This document shows, piece by piece, positions 42,016-50,269 of a DNA stretch of 53,310 nucleotides. The DNA comes from Lachnospiraceae bacterium (GTDB lineage: Bacteria > Bacillota > Clostridia > Lachnospirales > Lachnospiraceae). The notes beneath the pieces were generated by a model. It saw only the letters and a program-made list of their open reading frames with translations. It was not told where the DNA came from and did not search any database. Numbering within the stretch: position 1 is the first letter of the stretch; every line of letters begins with the position of its first letter. Made by a program: the position numbers and the translations under genes. Where the stretch lies: positions 1-53,310 of the forward strand of contig SVFI01000015.1 in assembly GCA_015056905.1 (NCBI GenBank), in the 5' to 3' direction.

Positions 42016-42768
42016 TCATTCCTCCTCTTTCTCTAATGATATTTCTCCGATACTTTCACCGTAAGTTTCCACACAGAAACTCTTTTTTCCGCAGTTCGGA
42101 CATGTCAGATTCCTTGTTTTCGGCGTATGCTTTGACCAAAAGAACTCTCCCATTTTCGGTTTGAACACCTCATGACATTCCGGACAGATATACACCGTAT
42201 ACTTATGATAATATCTTATAATCGGAAAAAGCACAATGAGCATCAACACAAGTACTCCGGCAAGCGGCCACCAGTTTCCGCTCATAAGCGCATAGATAAA
42301 TGCCCCGATTTCCAATCCGTCTAAAACCAAACCTATACCCAAGATTACGGAATATACTTTCCTCAATTTCTTTTTGTTTTCCATAATATACGCTACATCA
42401 CTTAGATTTTCGATAGAAAACTCCGCAATACTCTGCATTTCTCTTTGCAGATCTGCAATCATATCAAGCTGTTCTCTGCGCTCTGCAACTTCACGCTCCA
42501 GTGTTTTTTTCTGCTCCTCCAGCAAAAGTCCGATTACCTTTTGTGCGTTTTCTGCCTCCAGTATTTCCGCCACCTGATTGAGTCCGAGGCCAAGTCCGCG
42601 CAGATAACAGATAACCTTCAGCTTTTGAAGGTCACGTTCCGTATATAACCGTCTGCCGCCTTCACTGAAATCACTCGGAATCAATATCCCTCTCGAATCA
42701 TAATACTGCACGGTTCTCACCGTCACTCCTGCAAGTTTTGCAAGTTCTCCTGTCGTATAATTTGACAT
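42016..42768 (-). CDS. Membrane-tethered MerR-family regulator with C-terminal zinc ribbon
   Basis: 250 residues. A MerR winged helix (1-70: YTTGELAKLAGVTVRTVQYY, SEGGRRLYTERDLQKL) and the dimerisation coiled coil (about 75-115) are typical. Unusually, two membrane segments follow (about 139-161 and 166-185), then a zinc ribbon with CPEC at 195-198 and CPNC at 223-226. So DNA binding is joined to membrane and possible metal or redox sensing. The gene has an AAGGTGG site and is preceded by a 19-bp-spacer promoter with two copies of ACGCTGCGT. It heads an operon of membrane proteins ending with TspO. Confidence 0.88.
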   Translation of the reverse strand: MSNYTTGELAKLAGVTVRTVQYYDSRGILIPSDFSEGGRRLYTERDLQKLKVICYLRGLGLGLNQVAEILEAENAQKVIGLLLEEQKKTLEREVAERREQLDMIADLQREMQSIAEFSIENLSDVAYIMENKKKLRKVYSVILGIGLVLDGLEIGAFIYALMSGNWWPLAGVLVLMLIVLFPIIRYYHKYTVYICPECHEVFKPKMGEFFWSKHTPKTRNLTCPNCGKKSFCVETYGESIGEISLEKEEE

Positions 42769-42792
42769 AGCTTCTCACCACCTTTCATGGCT

Positions 42793-42838
42793 ATTATGGT
42801 ACATAACGCTGCGTCACAAGCAACCCCTGACGCTGCGT
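42793..42838 (-). promoter_or_regulatory. MerR-type promoter with 19-bp spacer and two palindromic operator copies
   Basis: On the minus strand TTGCTT (42818-42823) and CATAAT (42793-42798) are separated by 19 bases, the overlong spacer typical of MerR-activated promoters. The odd palindrome ACGCTGCGT lies inside the spacer (42806-42814) and is repeated just upstream of the -35 (42830-42838). This suggests that the MerR protein controls its own operon. Confidence 0.7.
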
Positions 42839-42858
42839 CGCGTTTGAATTTTCTTCTT

Positions 42859-43449
42859 TTATATAACAAAAATAGGCCGTAACCTTTTTTGCTTCTCTGT
42901 CACAACCGCCATCAGACATCCATTTTCATCCAAATTGACATTTCGCCCAATCTCCATCTTGGAAGCCTCAATATCCCCCTTCAAAATGTCGTAATAAAGA
43001 ATATAACTGTCTCCTGAAAAAGCGGTTACCGGTTCATTGGCCTCCACCGCTTTCACAACACGAAGTTTCACCCATGGTGCTACGCGCAATGCATCTCTTA
43101 ACACAAAAAGCAGGATGGAGGCAAGAATTACCAAAGATACCATCAGATATTCTTTGATTTCTTCGGCTCCGCCCTTCATACGCATCATTCCGAAAAGCAC
43201 ACAAAACACATAGAACCCCACGCCCTTTCCAACATTTCTAAGCGCATACCTGATTCTAAGTTTCCCTAAAGCAACCCCCTCAACATATCCTCCGCACAAT
43301 GCGTCCTTTATCTCCTCCGGCAGGTCTTCCAATGACTTTTGCGCCCTACGTTTCTTGTATCTTTCGATAAGCCAAATGATTAGAAGCGGAATTGATATTA
43401 CCGCAAGTGTACATATTAAATTCCTGATAAAAATTGCGATTTCACTCAT
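42859..43449 (-). CDS. Membrane protein of unknown function
   Basis: 196 residues: an N-terminal membrane helix (LICTLAVISIPLLIIWLIERY), a soluble loop (SLEDLPEEIKDALCGGYVEG), two further helices (GKGVGFYVFCVLFGMMRMKG and LMVSLVILASILLFVLRDAL) and a C-terminal cytoplasmic domain of about 75 residues with the strand-rich sequence VVKAVEANEPVTAFSGDSYI. I recognise no family. It is monocistronic, with a TATAAT at 43471-43476 (minus strand) 21 bp upstream of the start, and ends just before the MerR promoter. Confidence 0.7.
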   Translation of the reverse strand: MSEIAIFIRNLICTLAVISIPLLIIWLIERYKKRRAQKSLEDLPEEIKDALCGGYVEGVALGKLRIRYALRNVGKGVGFYVFCVLFGMMRMKGGAEEIKEYLMVSLVILASILLFVLRDALRVAPWVKLRVVKAVEANEPVTAFSGDSYILYYDILKGDIEASKMEIGRNVNLDENGCLMAVVTEKQKRLRPIFVI

Positions 43450-43511
43450 ATAGCCTTACCTCACAACCACATTATACTTCCAAACACTGCTCTCTTCCAC
43501 ATAAATTTCCC

Positions 43512-43540
43512 TTGCCAATCCAATCCCATTTCAGTAAAAT
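43512..43540 (+). promoter_or_regulatory. Predicted promoter of the rRNA methyltransferase-TSUP pair
   Basis: TTGCCA (43512-43517) and TAAAAT (43535-43540) with a 17-base spacer, each five of six to the sigma-A consensus, 30 bp before the ATG. Confidence 0.7.
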
Positions 43541-43570
43541 GTAGCCCATAAGACAAAAAAGGAGTTTGCC

Positions 43571-44398
43571 ATGGCAAATATTATCGAAATTAATGACTTT
43601 TCCCATCCGGAACTTGATGTCTACGCAAGACGGAACGAAAACCAGCTGCGCACCATTTACGAGCCGGAGAGAGGAATATTTATCGCAGAAAGTCCGAATG
43701 TCATTGAGCGTGCACTTAATGCCGGTTATACTCCGATTTCTCTGCTTTTGGAAAGAAAACATATCGATGGACAGGCAAAGGAGATTGTTCGCAGATGTGA
43801 TCATGTGCCTGTTTTTACGGCAGAATTCGACGTCTTAACAAAACTGACCGGATTTTCCCTGACACGAGGTGTGCTCTGTGCGATGCGACGTCCACAGCTG
43901 CCGGCTGTGGAGACTGTGTGCGCAAACGCCCGCCGGATTGCCATTTTGGAAAATGTCATGAATCCGACCAATGTCGGTGCCATCTTCCGCTCCGCGGCGG
44001 CTCTTGGCATTGATGCGGTACTTCTCACCCCGGGATGCAGTGATCCCCTATACCGCCGTGCCACGAGAGTCAGCATGGGAACCGTATTCCAGATTCCATG
44101 GACTTTTGTCGGTGACAAAGACGCGGACCGGCCCGGCACAGATATGCAAAAAATAAAGGAACTTGGATTTAAAACCGCTGCCATGGCACTCAGCGATGTC
44201 GCTGTCAGCATAGACAATCCACAACTGATGAACGAAGAAAAGCTTGCTATCATCCTCGGAACAGAGGGGGACGGCCTCAGTGCTGACACGATTGCAAACT
44301 GCGATTACACGGTCTGCATCCCGATGTCCCACGGCGTGGACTCTTTGAATGTTGCAGCCGCAAGTGCAGTTGCTTTCTGGCAACTGGGAAAAAAATAA
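43571..44398 (+). CDS. TrmH/SpoU family RNA 2'-O-methyltransferase
   Basis: 275 residues of the SPOUT class, which has a knotted SAM site. Motif 1 NPTNVGAIFRSAAALGIDAV contains the conserved Asn and Arg, motif 2 is LAIILGTEGDGLS, and motif 3 is CIPMSHGVDSLNVAAASAVA. The N-terminal RNA-binding part resembles the L30e-like substrate-binding domain (RGIFIAESPNVIERALNAGY). It probably methylates 23S rRNA, but a tRNA target is not excluded. AAGGAG is 7 bases from the ATG. It is followed 18 bp later by the TSUP gene. Confidence 0.9.
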   Translation: MANIIEINDFSHPELDVYARRNENQLRTIYEPERGIFIAESPNVIERALNAGYTPISLLLERKHIDGQAKEIVRRCDHVPVFTAEFDVLTKLTGFSLTRGVLCAMRRPQLPAVETVCANARRIAILENVMNPTNVGAIFRSAAALGIDAVLLTPGCSDPLYRRATRVSMGTVFQIPWTFVGDKDADRPGTDMQKIKELGFKTAAMALSDVAVSIDNPQLMNEEKLAIILGTEGDGLSADTIANCDYTVCIPMSHGVDSLNVAAASAVAFWQLGKK

Positions 44399-44416
44399 AT
44401 TGCAAAGGAACTTACT

Positions 44417-45178
44417 ATGACACTTACTATAGGAACTTTTTTATTTGTATGCCCGCTCCTGTTTTTAGCGGGACTTGTAGACGCCATCGGCGGGGGCGGG
44501 GGATTGATTTCGCTCCCTGCCTACCTCATTGCCGGGGTTCCCATCCATCAGGCAGTTGCCACCAACAAACTCTCTTCTACCTGCGGAACCACGCTTGCAA
44601 CCGCTAGATTTATCAAAAACGGACTGGTCAATTTCAAATTAGCAATACCTTCCGTCATAAGCGCTGTTATCGGTTCTGCCATAGGGGCAAAACTTTCCCT
44701 TATGATGGGTGAAAAGCTCATGGAATACATTCTGTTTGCAATACTTCCCATCGCAGCTTTTATTGTCCTGAACAAAAAGTTGTTTAAGGATAACCCTGAT
44801 GCAGAACTTGTTCTTAACCAAAGAACTTATATTACTGCTGTGACGGCCGCATTTATCATCGGTATGTATGATGGATTCTATGGTCCCGGAACCGGAACCT
44901 TTTTAATCATCGCCTTTACGGTCTTTGCAAAAATCAGCGTCGCAACCGCAAATGCACAGGCAAAAGTCATTAACCTGACGACAAACATAACGTCGCTTAT
45001 CATTTTTATTTTAAATGGCCAGGTGTTATTTACGCTCGGCATTGCTGCCGCCGCCTGTAATATGCTCGGCGGATATATCGGAGCCGGTCTTGTCATAAAA
45101 AAAGGAAGCAGAATTGTAAAACCTACAATTCTGCTTGTCCTTGTTCTTCTGTTATTAAAAATACTCGGTATTTTTTAG
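44417..45178 (+). CDS. TSUP family (TauE/SafE) membrane permease
   Basis: 253 residues with seven to eight helices and the two TSUP repeats: GLVDAIGGGGGLISLPAYLI with AVATNKLSSTCGTTLATARF in the first half, and GMYDGFYGPGTGTFLIIAFT with ANAQAKVINLTTNITSLIIF in the second. The family exports sulfite, sulfoacetate or other organosulfur anions. It lies 18 bp after the methyltransferase gene and ends in a 4-bp overlap with the convergent symporter gene. Confidence 0.9.
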   Translation: MTLTIGTFLFVCPLLFLAGLVDAIGGGGGLISLPAYLIAGVPIHQAVATNKLSSTCGTTLATARFIKNGLVNFKLAIPSVISAVIGSAIGAKLSLMMGEKLMEYILFAILPIAAFIVLNKKLFKDNPDAELVLNQRTYITAVTAAFIIGMYDGFYGPGTGTFLIIAFTVFAKISVATANAQAKVINLTTNITSLIIFILNGQVLFTLGIAAAACNMLGGYIGAGLVIKKGSRIVKPTILLVLVLLLLKILGIF

Positions 45179-46452
45179 GAGGCATTAAATACATCTTTAT
45201 TTAATGCTTTTTCCTGTTTTGCCACAATTGTGGTACATACCGCGTCACCCGTAATATTGACAGCTGTTCTGAGCATATCAAGAATACGGTCGATACCCAT
45301 AATAAGGGCAATTCCCTCTGTAGGAAGTCCGACAGAATTAAGCACCATGGCAAGTGTCACAAGACCGACACTCGGCACACCGGCTGTCCCGATGGATGCA
45401 AGTGTTGCTGTAAGCACAACCGTCGCAAGATTACCTATTGTCAAATCAATACCATACACCTGAGCAATAAACACAACCGCAACTCCCTGCATGATGGATG
45501 TTCCGTCCATGTTGATAGTGGCTCCGAGCGGAATTGTGAAGGATGAAATCTGCTTAGAAACTCCCATCTTTTTGTTTAACGTATCAATCGACATCGGAAT
45601 GGTTGCATTCGAAGTCGCTGTTGAAAATGCAAATCCCATTACAGGTAGAAACTTTTTGATAAATTTCAGCGGATTCAACCTTGTAAAGATAAACAGTAAT
45701 ACCTGATATACGACAAAGCACTGAAGCAGAAGCGCCAGCGTCACACTTCCCATATATTTTAGCATCGGAGCAAATGCTGAAAATCCTACCGTTGCAAACG
45801 TTCTGGCAATCAGACAGAACACTCCGATTGGCGCAATGCTCATGATTGCCATCGTCATTTCCATCATCACATCGTTAAACTGGCTGAAGAAGTTCGCTAC
45901 CGTACTTGCCTTACTTCCGAGTTTCGCCAGCATAATACCGACAAAGAGTGCAAATACAATAATCGGAAGCATATCTCCATTGGCCATGGAACCGATTGGA
46001 TTTTTCGGAATAATATTCAGAAGCGTATCGACAATGCTCGTACCTGCGGTTGTTGCAGCCACTTCCGACTTCTCCACTGCATCCATATTCAGTCCGATAC
46101 CCGGATTAATAAGATACGCGACTGAAAGTGCAATTGAAACCGCGAGCGCAGTCGTCGCAATATAAAAACCGACTGTCTTCACTCCGACTTTACCGAGTGT
46201 CTTCGTATCACCGATTGCCATACTTCCGCATACAAGCGAACAGAATACAAGCGGAACGACGAGCATCTGCATCAATCGAATAAATCCCTGTCCGATAACA
46301 TACAAAACGCCTTCTACAATAAACTTATCTTTAAATTCGCTTGCCGGTAATGCATAATGGATAAGAATACCTGTAACTGCTCCTACTAAAAGAGCAATAA
46401 ATATCTTGGTCGAGAGACCTATTTTTTTCTTTTCTTTCTTAGTTTCTGTCAT
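45175..46452 (-). CDS. Dicarboxylate/amino acid:cation symporter (DAACS, GltP-like)
   Basis: 425 residues with the GltPh fold: eight helices and two re-entrant hairpins. The HP1-TM7 region has SNATIPMSIDTLNKKMGVSK and the TM7 motif TINMDGTSIMQGVAVVFIAQ (N-M-D-G-T). HP2 is GTAGVPSVGLVTLAMVLNSVG, and TM8 is GIDRILDMLRTAVNITGDAV. The last segment holds the Asp, Arg and Asn that read amino acid or dicarboxylate substrates. Glutamate/aspartate or another dicarboxylate is the probable cargo. ATG 46452 overlaps the stop of the reductase gene by 1 base (TAATG) and has AGGAGG upstream. Confidence 0.93.
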   Translation of the reverse strand: MTETKKEKKKIGLSTKIFIALLVGAVTGILIHYALPASEFKDKFIVEGVLYVIGQGFIRLMQMLVVPLVFCSLVCGSMAIGDTKTLGKVGVKTVGFYIATTALAVSIALSVAYLINPGIGLNMDAVEKSEVAATTAGTSIVDTLLNIIPKNPIGSMANGDMLPIIVFALFVGIMLAKLGSKASTVANFFSQFNDVMMEMTMAIMSIAPIGVFCLIARTFATVGFSAFAPMLKYMGSVTLALLLQCFVVYQVLLFIFTRLNPLKFIKKFLPVMGFAFSTATSNATIPMSIDTLNKKMGVSKQISSFTIPLGATINMDGTSIMQGVAVVFIAQVYGIDLTIGNLATVVLTATLASIGTAGVPSVGLVTLAMVLNSVGLPTEGIALIMGIDRILDMLRTAVNITGDAVCTTIVAKQEKALNKDVFNAS

Positions 46453-47297
46453 TATTCCAGCCCTCCTGTTTCTTCCAAATACTCCTTGAGAGCCGTTCTC
46501 CACTCAGCCGGTTCTTCGATTCCGGTCAGGCGAAGCATCATATTGTCAAGCACACAATAATCCGGACGAAGGACATCTGTCTTATCCACCGGAACAAGTT
46601 CAAGTTTTCCTGTGTTACCTGTGTACTCTAAAATAGCCTGTGCATACTCATAACGGTTGCAGCTTCCTTTACACACAGCGTGATAAAGTCCGTACTCATC
46701 GTTATCAATAAAATACTGAATCACTTTTGCAACCTCTTTTGTACTTGTCGGAACACCATAGCGGTTCCGCGCCACTTCCAATGACGGTACCACTCCTACC
46801 GCACGAAGCACCTCATCCACAAAATCTTTCCCAATCCCGTAGTTCCATGAGCTTCGAATAATCACAAACCTGCTGCAAAGCTGTGTTACAAACTTTTCAC
46901 CTGCCAGTTTGGATTTGCCGTATACAGACTTCGGATTTGTCTCATCAAACTCATTATACGGTCTGTCTGCTCTGGAATTAAACACATCATCCGTAGACAT
47001 ATGAATCAGTTTTGCGTTAATCTCCTCTGCCGCTTTTGCCAGGTTGCGGACACCGATTGCGTTGACATTGTACGCTTTGTCAGGATTAGCCTCACACGCC
47101 TCCACATCCGTAAGACTCGCACAATTAATAATGACATCCGGACGATTGATTCTCATATACTGATTGACATGTTCCAAATCAGTAATATCCATCTCGTCCA
47201 TATCCGTTGTAAGAATGCGGTACTCTCTGCTGTCCAAGAGCTGTTGCAGTGCTGAGCCAACATGGCCCTGTGCACCTGTAATCAATACATTTAACAT
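46452..47297 (-). CDS. RmlD-like dTDP-4-dehydrorhamnose reductase family protein
   Basis: A 281-residue extended SDR. The NAD(P) motif is NVLITGAQGHVGSALQQLL; INCASLTDVEACE, HMSTDDVFNSRADRPYNEFD and VYGKSKLAGEKFV (Y-x-x-x-K) complete the active site, and RSSWNYGIGKDFV is typical of RmlD. RmlA/B/C are not nearby, so the enzyme may act on another sugar nucleotide or complement a pathway elsewhere. ATG 47297 follows GGAGG; an upstream extension to 47384 has no site. It is translationally linked to the DAACS symporter gene. Confidence 0.85.
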   Translation of the reverse strand: MLNVLITGAQGHVGSALQQLLDSREYRILTTDMDEMDITDLEHVNQYMRINRPDVIINCASLTDVEACEANPDKAYNVNAIGVRNLAKAAEEINAKLIHMSTDDVFNSRADRPYNEFDETNPKSVYGKSKLAGEKFVTQLCSRFVIIRSSWNYGIGKDFVDEVLRAVGVVPSLEVARNRYGVPTSTKEVAKVIQYFIDNDEYGLYHAVCKGSCNRYEYAQAILEYTGNTGKLELVPVDKTDVLRPDYCVLDNMMLRLTGIEEPAEWRTALKEYLEETGGLE

Positions 47298-47346
47298 AGT
47301 TCTACCTCCATTTTTCTTCCTGCGAAGCCCCCACTCCGCAAAACCC

Positions 47347-47380
47347 AAAAAAAGAGCAACCATAAAAGCAGTTGCTCCTT
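47347..47380 (-). terminator. Terminator of the LytTR-DUF3021-glycosyltransferase operon
   Basis: On the minus strand GGAGCAAC pairs with GTTGCTC and is followed by seven T residues, about 55 bp past the glycosyltransferase stop codon. Confidence 0.88.
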
Positions 47381-47431
47381 TCATTTCTATTATTCTATCA
47401 GAATTTCAATTATTCCGCAAGATTTTCGCGA

Positions 47432-48610
47432 TTACTTCTGAACGCACACTTGCATAATCTTATCCCCCGCACCTTTTGCACCGCTGCAATTTTTAAATCC
47501 TTCAGAAATCTTCTTCGCGCCATCATGATAAGATGGTGTGCCGAGTACCCGTTCCACAGTTTCACGGATTGCTCCTGACGTAGCTTTTTTAAGTCGCACA
47601 CCTGCACCGAGCATTTCTACTCTCGTTGCAACACCGCCCTGCTCTGACGTTTGCGGATATGTCACAAGCGGTACCTCATAATACAGGCTCTCGTTGACAC
47701 TGTTCATTCCACAATGAGAAAGGAACACATCTGCCTTCTGAAGTACTGCAATCTGGTCCACATGCTGCTGCACGGAAATGTTCTCCGGGATTTCTCCCAG
47801 TTTGTCTATATCCACTAAATTTCCAACTGATATAATTACCTGATAATCCGTATCCTTGAAAGCCTCTATACAATTTTTGAAAAATCTCTCATTATCATTG
47901 ATAACGGTTCCGAGTGAAATATAAATCAGCTTTTCTTTCTCTTTGCTGATTTCGCACTCCGCCGGTCTGACAGAAGGACCAACAAAAGCATACTTATCAT
48001 TGAATGTTTCAGAGCACGGCTGGAACTGTGGTGAGGTATAGACAACCGTATTGGTTTCCGCATCATTCTGAATCAGGTCAAGTACGCTGTTTACAGGGTA
48101 ACCCGCATCCTGCAGGCGTTTGATATCCTTATTAATTTTCGGCATTGAAAAAATCATACCGAACAATTCCCCGAGACTCTGCTTTAAAATCCTGGCCGAG
48201 TACTGATTAAATGCAAATGTCGTTGTGGATGATACGAAGGGGATTCCCATCTTCATGGCTACCGCCTTTCCCCAGACTGCCATGGAATCCGCCACGATAC
48301 AATCGGGCTGTATACGCTCCATCTCAGCACAGACACTGTCATTGAGTGCAAGGGTAGTGTCGACTAACAATCTTGTAGAAAACGCCAAATCTTTTCCGAC
48401 CTTTACCGCATCCTTCGCATCCAGTTTCTGCTCCGCGTCAAACGCATCACAGGCAATGAAAGTCGCACCCGTAGATTCAATTTTTTCACGGAACGGCTCA
48501 TAAGAATAATAAAGCACCTCATGTCCTCTTGCTATCAGTTCTCTGACCACACCGAGCGTCGGATTCGTATGTCCGTGCGCCGGAATACAAAAAAATACAA
48601 TTTTACTCAT
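47432..48610 (-). CDS. MGT-type (GT1 family) glycosyltransferase
   Basis: 392 residues with the GT-B fold of macrolide/UGT-like enzymes. The catalytic His is in FFCIPAHGHTNPTLGVVREL. The C-terminal sugar-nucleotide signature is FLSHCGMNSVNESLYYEVPL followed by YPQTSEQ, which corresponds to H-C-G-x-N-S...E...P...D/E-Q. These enzymes glycosylate macrolides, flavonoids, lipids or sterols, often as detoxification or membrane glycolipid synthesis; here the acceptor is unknown. It starts with an ATGA overlap after the DUF3021 gene, in an operon led by a LytTR regulator, a setting suggesting induction by a membrane or antibiotic-type stress. Confidence 0.9.
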   Translation of the reverse strand: MSKIVFFCIPAHGHTNPTLGVVRELIARGHEVLYYSYEPFREKIESTGATFIACDAFDAEQKLDAKDAVKVGKDLAFSTRLLVDTTLALNDSVCAEMERIQPDCIVADSMAVWGKAVAMKMGIPFVSSTTTFAFNQYSARILKQSLGELFGMIFSMPKINKDIKRLQDAGYPVNSVLDLIQNDAETNTVVYTSPQFQPCSETFNDKYAFVGPSVRPAECEISKEKEKLIYISLGTVINDNERFFKNCIEAFKDTDYQVIISVGNLVDIDKLGEIPENISVQQHVDQIAVLQKADVFLSHCGMNSVNESLYYEVPLVTYPQTSEQGGVATRVEMLGAGVRLKKATSGAIRETVERVLGTPSYHDGAKKISEGFKNCSGAKGAGDKIMQVCVQK

Positions 48611-49035
48611 GCTTCCTCCTGTAATTTTCTGTTCATTTTATTAATGGAAGGGCGAATGGCCAGAAAATAAATTCCGGTCCAAACAATCGTATATCCGGCC
48701 ATAAAACATAAGGTAAAAATCAAAATCACAATCGGTTCTGCCTTCATCCAGTTGTTTATCAAATAAATAATCAGGTAATCGAAATACAATACAATCGCCT
48801 GAATAAATGTTGCCCACATGAGCGGAAGTTCCTCAATCTGATATATCACATTGACACCTGCTGCGATAAATGCCAAAATTGCGGATGAGATAATTCCGAG
48901 CACTACTTCATTGACTGTCATCATTGTTTTTACACCGTTTGCCTGTAAACATAAATAAATAATCGCTATGATAACCGGTCCGCCCCACGCAGCTAACAGA
49001 CCTCTATGCACGAATTCTTTCACATATTTTTTCAT
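48607..49035 (-). CDS. DUF3021 family membrane protein
   Basis: 142 residues with four membrane segments (VIIAIIYLCLQANG, VVLGIISSAILAFIAAGVNV, WATFIQAIVLYFDYLIIYLI, IVILIFTLCFMAGYTIVWTG) and the short motif YQIEELPLMWATFIQ found in DUF3021. These proteins are almost always paired with a LytTR regulator and in streptococci act as membrane inhibitors of it. The gene overlaps the LytTR gene upstream by 4 bp and the glycosyltransferase downstream by 4 bp, so regulator, inhibitor and effector are coupled. Confidence 0.9.
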   Translation of the reverse strand: MKKYVKEFVHRGLLAAWGGPVIIAIIYLCLQANGVKTMMTVNEVVLGIISSAILAFIAAGVNVIYQIEELPLMWATFIQAIVLYFDYLIIYLINNWMKAEPIVILIFTLCFMAGYTIVWTGIYFLAIRPSINKMNRKLQEEA

Positions 49036-49475
49036 TTTACACTTAACCTCCTTTTAATTTCTGCAAAACATCTTCTGGAAACGTATTCCGTATAGCCGCT
49101 TTTAAAAATAACATTCACCGCTCCCGTATACATTCCCGTGAATCTCTCGATTCTGCTCTGATTTGCCAAAGAAGATTTGTTAATTTTGATAAAACATTCC
49201 GGCAAAAGATCTTCCATTTCATACAGCCGCTGCTTTAAACGAAATTGCTCACCGCTACTGCAGACAGCATAGGTTTTCCCCTCAATTACCGTAATGCACT
49301 CAATCTCCGGAATCTTCAGAACTTTGATGTCATCCTCCGTATAGGCCGTAATCTTATCCGAGCCGTCATACTGCATCACAAGTTCTTCTATCTTGTCTGT
49401 CAGATCCGACTTCTCGTGGACGGTCGCCACAACCTCCTCATCTTTTGACTTATCAATGACTAAACGAAAGTTCAT
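49032..49475 (-). CDS. LytTR-domain transcriptional regulator (no receiver domain)
   Basis: 147 residues. The C-terminal LytTR DNA-binding domain is recognisable: KITAYTEDDIKVLKIPEIEC, then YEMEDLLPECFIKINKSSLA, NQSRIERFTGMYTGAVNVIF and YVSRRCFAEIKRRL. There is no response-regulator receiver; the first 60 residues are a short helical region, as usual in LytTR-DUF3021 pairs. ATG 49475 has AGGAGGTG; a longer frame to 49568 runs through the promoter. It is probably the activator of its own operon, since two LytTR-like repeats lie just before the promoter. Confidence 0.92.
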   Translation of the reverse strand: MNFRLVIDKSKDEEVVATVHEKSDLTDKIEELVMQYDGSDKITAYTEDDIKVLKIPEIECITVIEGKTYAVCSSGEQFRLKQRLYEMEDLLPECFIKINKSSLANQSRIERFTGMYTGAVNVIFKSGYTEYVSRRCFAEIKRRLSVK

Positions 49476-49494
49476 CTCCTCACCTCCTGAGTGC

Positions 49495-49563
49495 ATTATA
49501 ACGCTTGCGTCTATAAAAATGTTACTTTTCGCGGTCATCGGTAATTTTTGTTCGGTAAGCGGT
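49495..49563 (-). promoter_or_regulatory. LytTR operon promoter with two direct repeats
   Basis: A perfect TATAAT lies at 49495-49500 (minus strand), but no good -35. Just upstream are ACCGATGACCG (49532-49542) and ACCGCTTACCG (49553-49563), 11-bp direct repeats with a 21-bp offset (two helical turns), the usual arrangement of LytTR sites. A poor -35 replaced by activator sites suggests positive autoregulation. Confidence 0.7.
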
Positions 49564-49684
49564 AGCATTTACCATTGGCGCTTATTATTTCAACTTGATT
49601 CGTCCCGCTCTTTACATCGGTCGCTTTTACTCACCGGAAACCTATACCGCCTGAACTGCTCTCCATACCCCGTCGTCAAAATCT

Positions 49685-50254
49685 CTACAGAACTCCTCTA
49701 CATTTTCTATCGCCGAAATCTCTACAGAGCTCCACCACATTCTTCGCTGCCCAATTTCCGTAGGCGTTGTAATACAAACCTCTATACTCTTCAAAACTCA
49801 CATCACAGTTGTAGCCGAGCAGCTCCATATCCACACCGAACAAAGTCACGTTTACGCCGAGTTCCCGCATTCCGTTCGCTAAATAAAACTTCTTACGGCG
49901 CAACCTCTCTGCCTGATGCTCTGATGCTTTCTCTACACTTTCAATTTCAAGAAAAAACCTTCTGCCACTATATTTTTCCTGCAATATCCGAAGTGCCTGG
50001 GCGCCAATACCTCTGCCACGTTTCCCCGCGTCAACCGCAAAATAATCAAGCAGAACCATATCGCCACCATTCATCGTAATCGCAAGTCCTGCAAATGCAT
50101 TTTCATCTTCCAAAACCCAGACATCTGCTGTGTTCTGCTTGTTTTTCAACCGAATCATCCAAAACGGCTTTTTCTCATTTGCCGGAAACGCCGCATTATA
50201 AAGTTGTTTGATATCACGCCAATCTTTGCACGACTGAACCTTCCTGAGTTTCAT
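49685..50254 (-). CDS. GNAT family N-acetyltransferase
   Basis: 189 residues; FAVDAGKRGRGIGAQALRIL is the acetyl-CoA-binding motif A (R/Q-x-x-G-x-G/A), with ENAFAGLAITMNGGDMVLLD before it and GRRFFLEIESVEKASEHQAE after it. The acceptor is unknown. ATG 50254 has GGAGA 9 bases upstream and is favoured over TTG 50260. It is the last gene of the ComEC-like/TraX group and lies 15 bp after traX. Confidence 0.85.
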   Translation of the reverse strand: MKLRKVQSCKDWRDIKQLYNAAFPANEKKPFWMIRLKNKQNTADVWVLEDENAFAGLAITMNGGDMVLLDYFAVDAGKRGRGIGAQALRILQEKYSGRRFFLEIESVEKASEHQAERLRRKKFYLANGMRELGVNVTLFGVDMELLGYNCDVSFEEYRGLYYNAYGNWAAKNVVELCRDFGDRKCRGVL

Positions 50255-50269
50255 ATCCAATACTCTCCA

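Noticed and set aside
43801..44289. 162-residue minus-strand ORF
   Set aside because: Antisense shadow of the SpoU-type methyltransferase, which has a promoter and a ribosome site.
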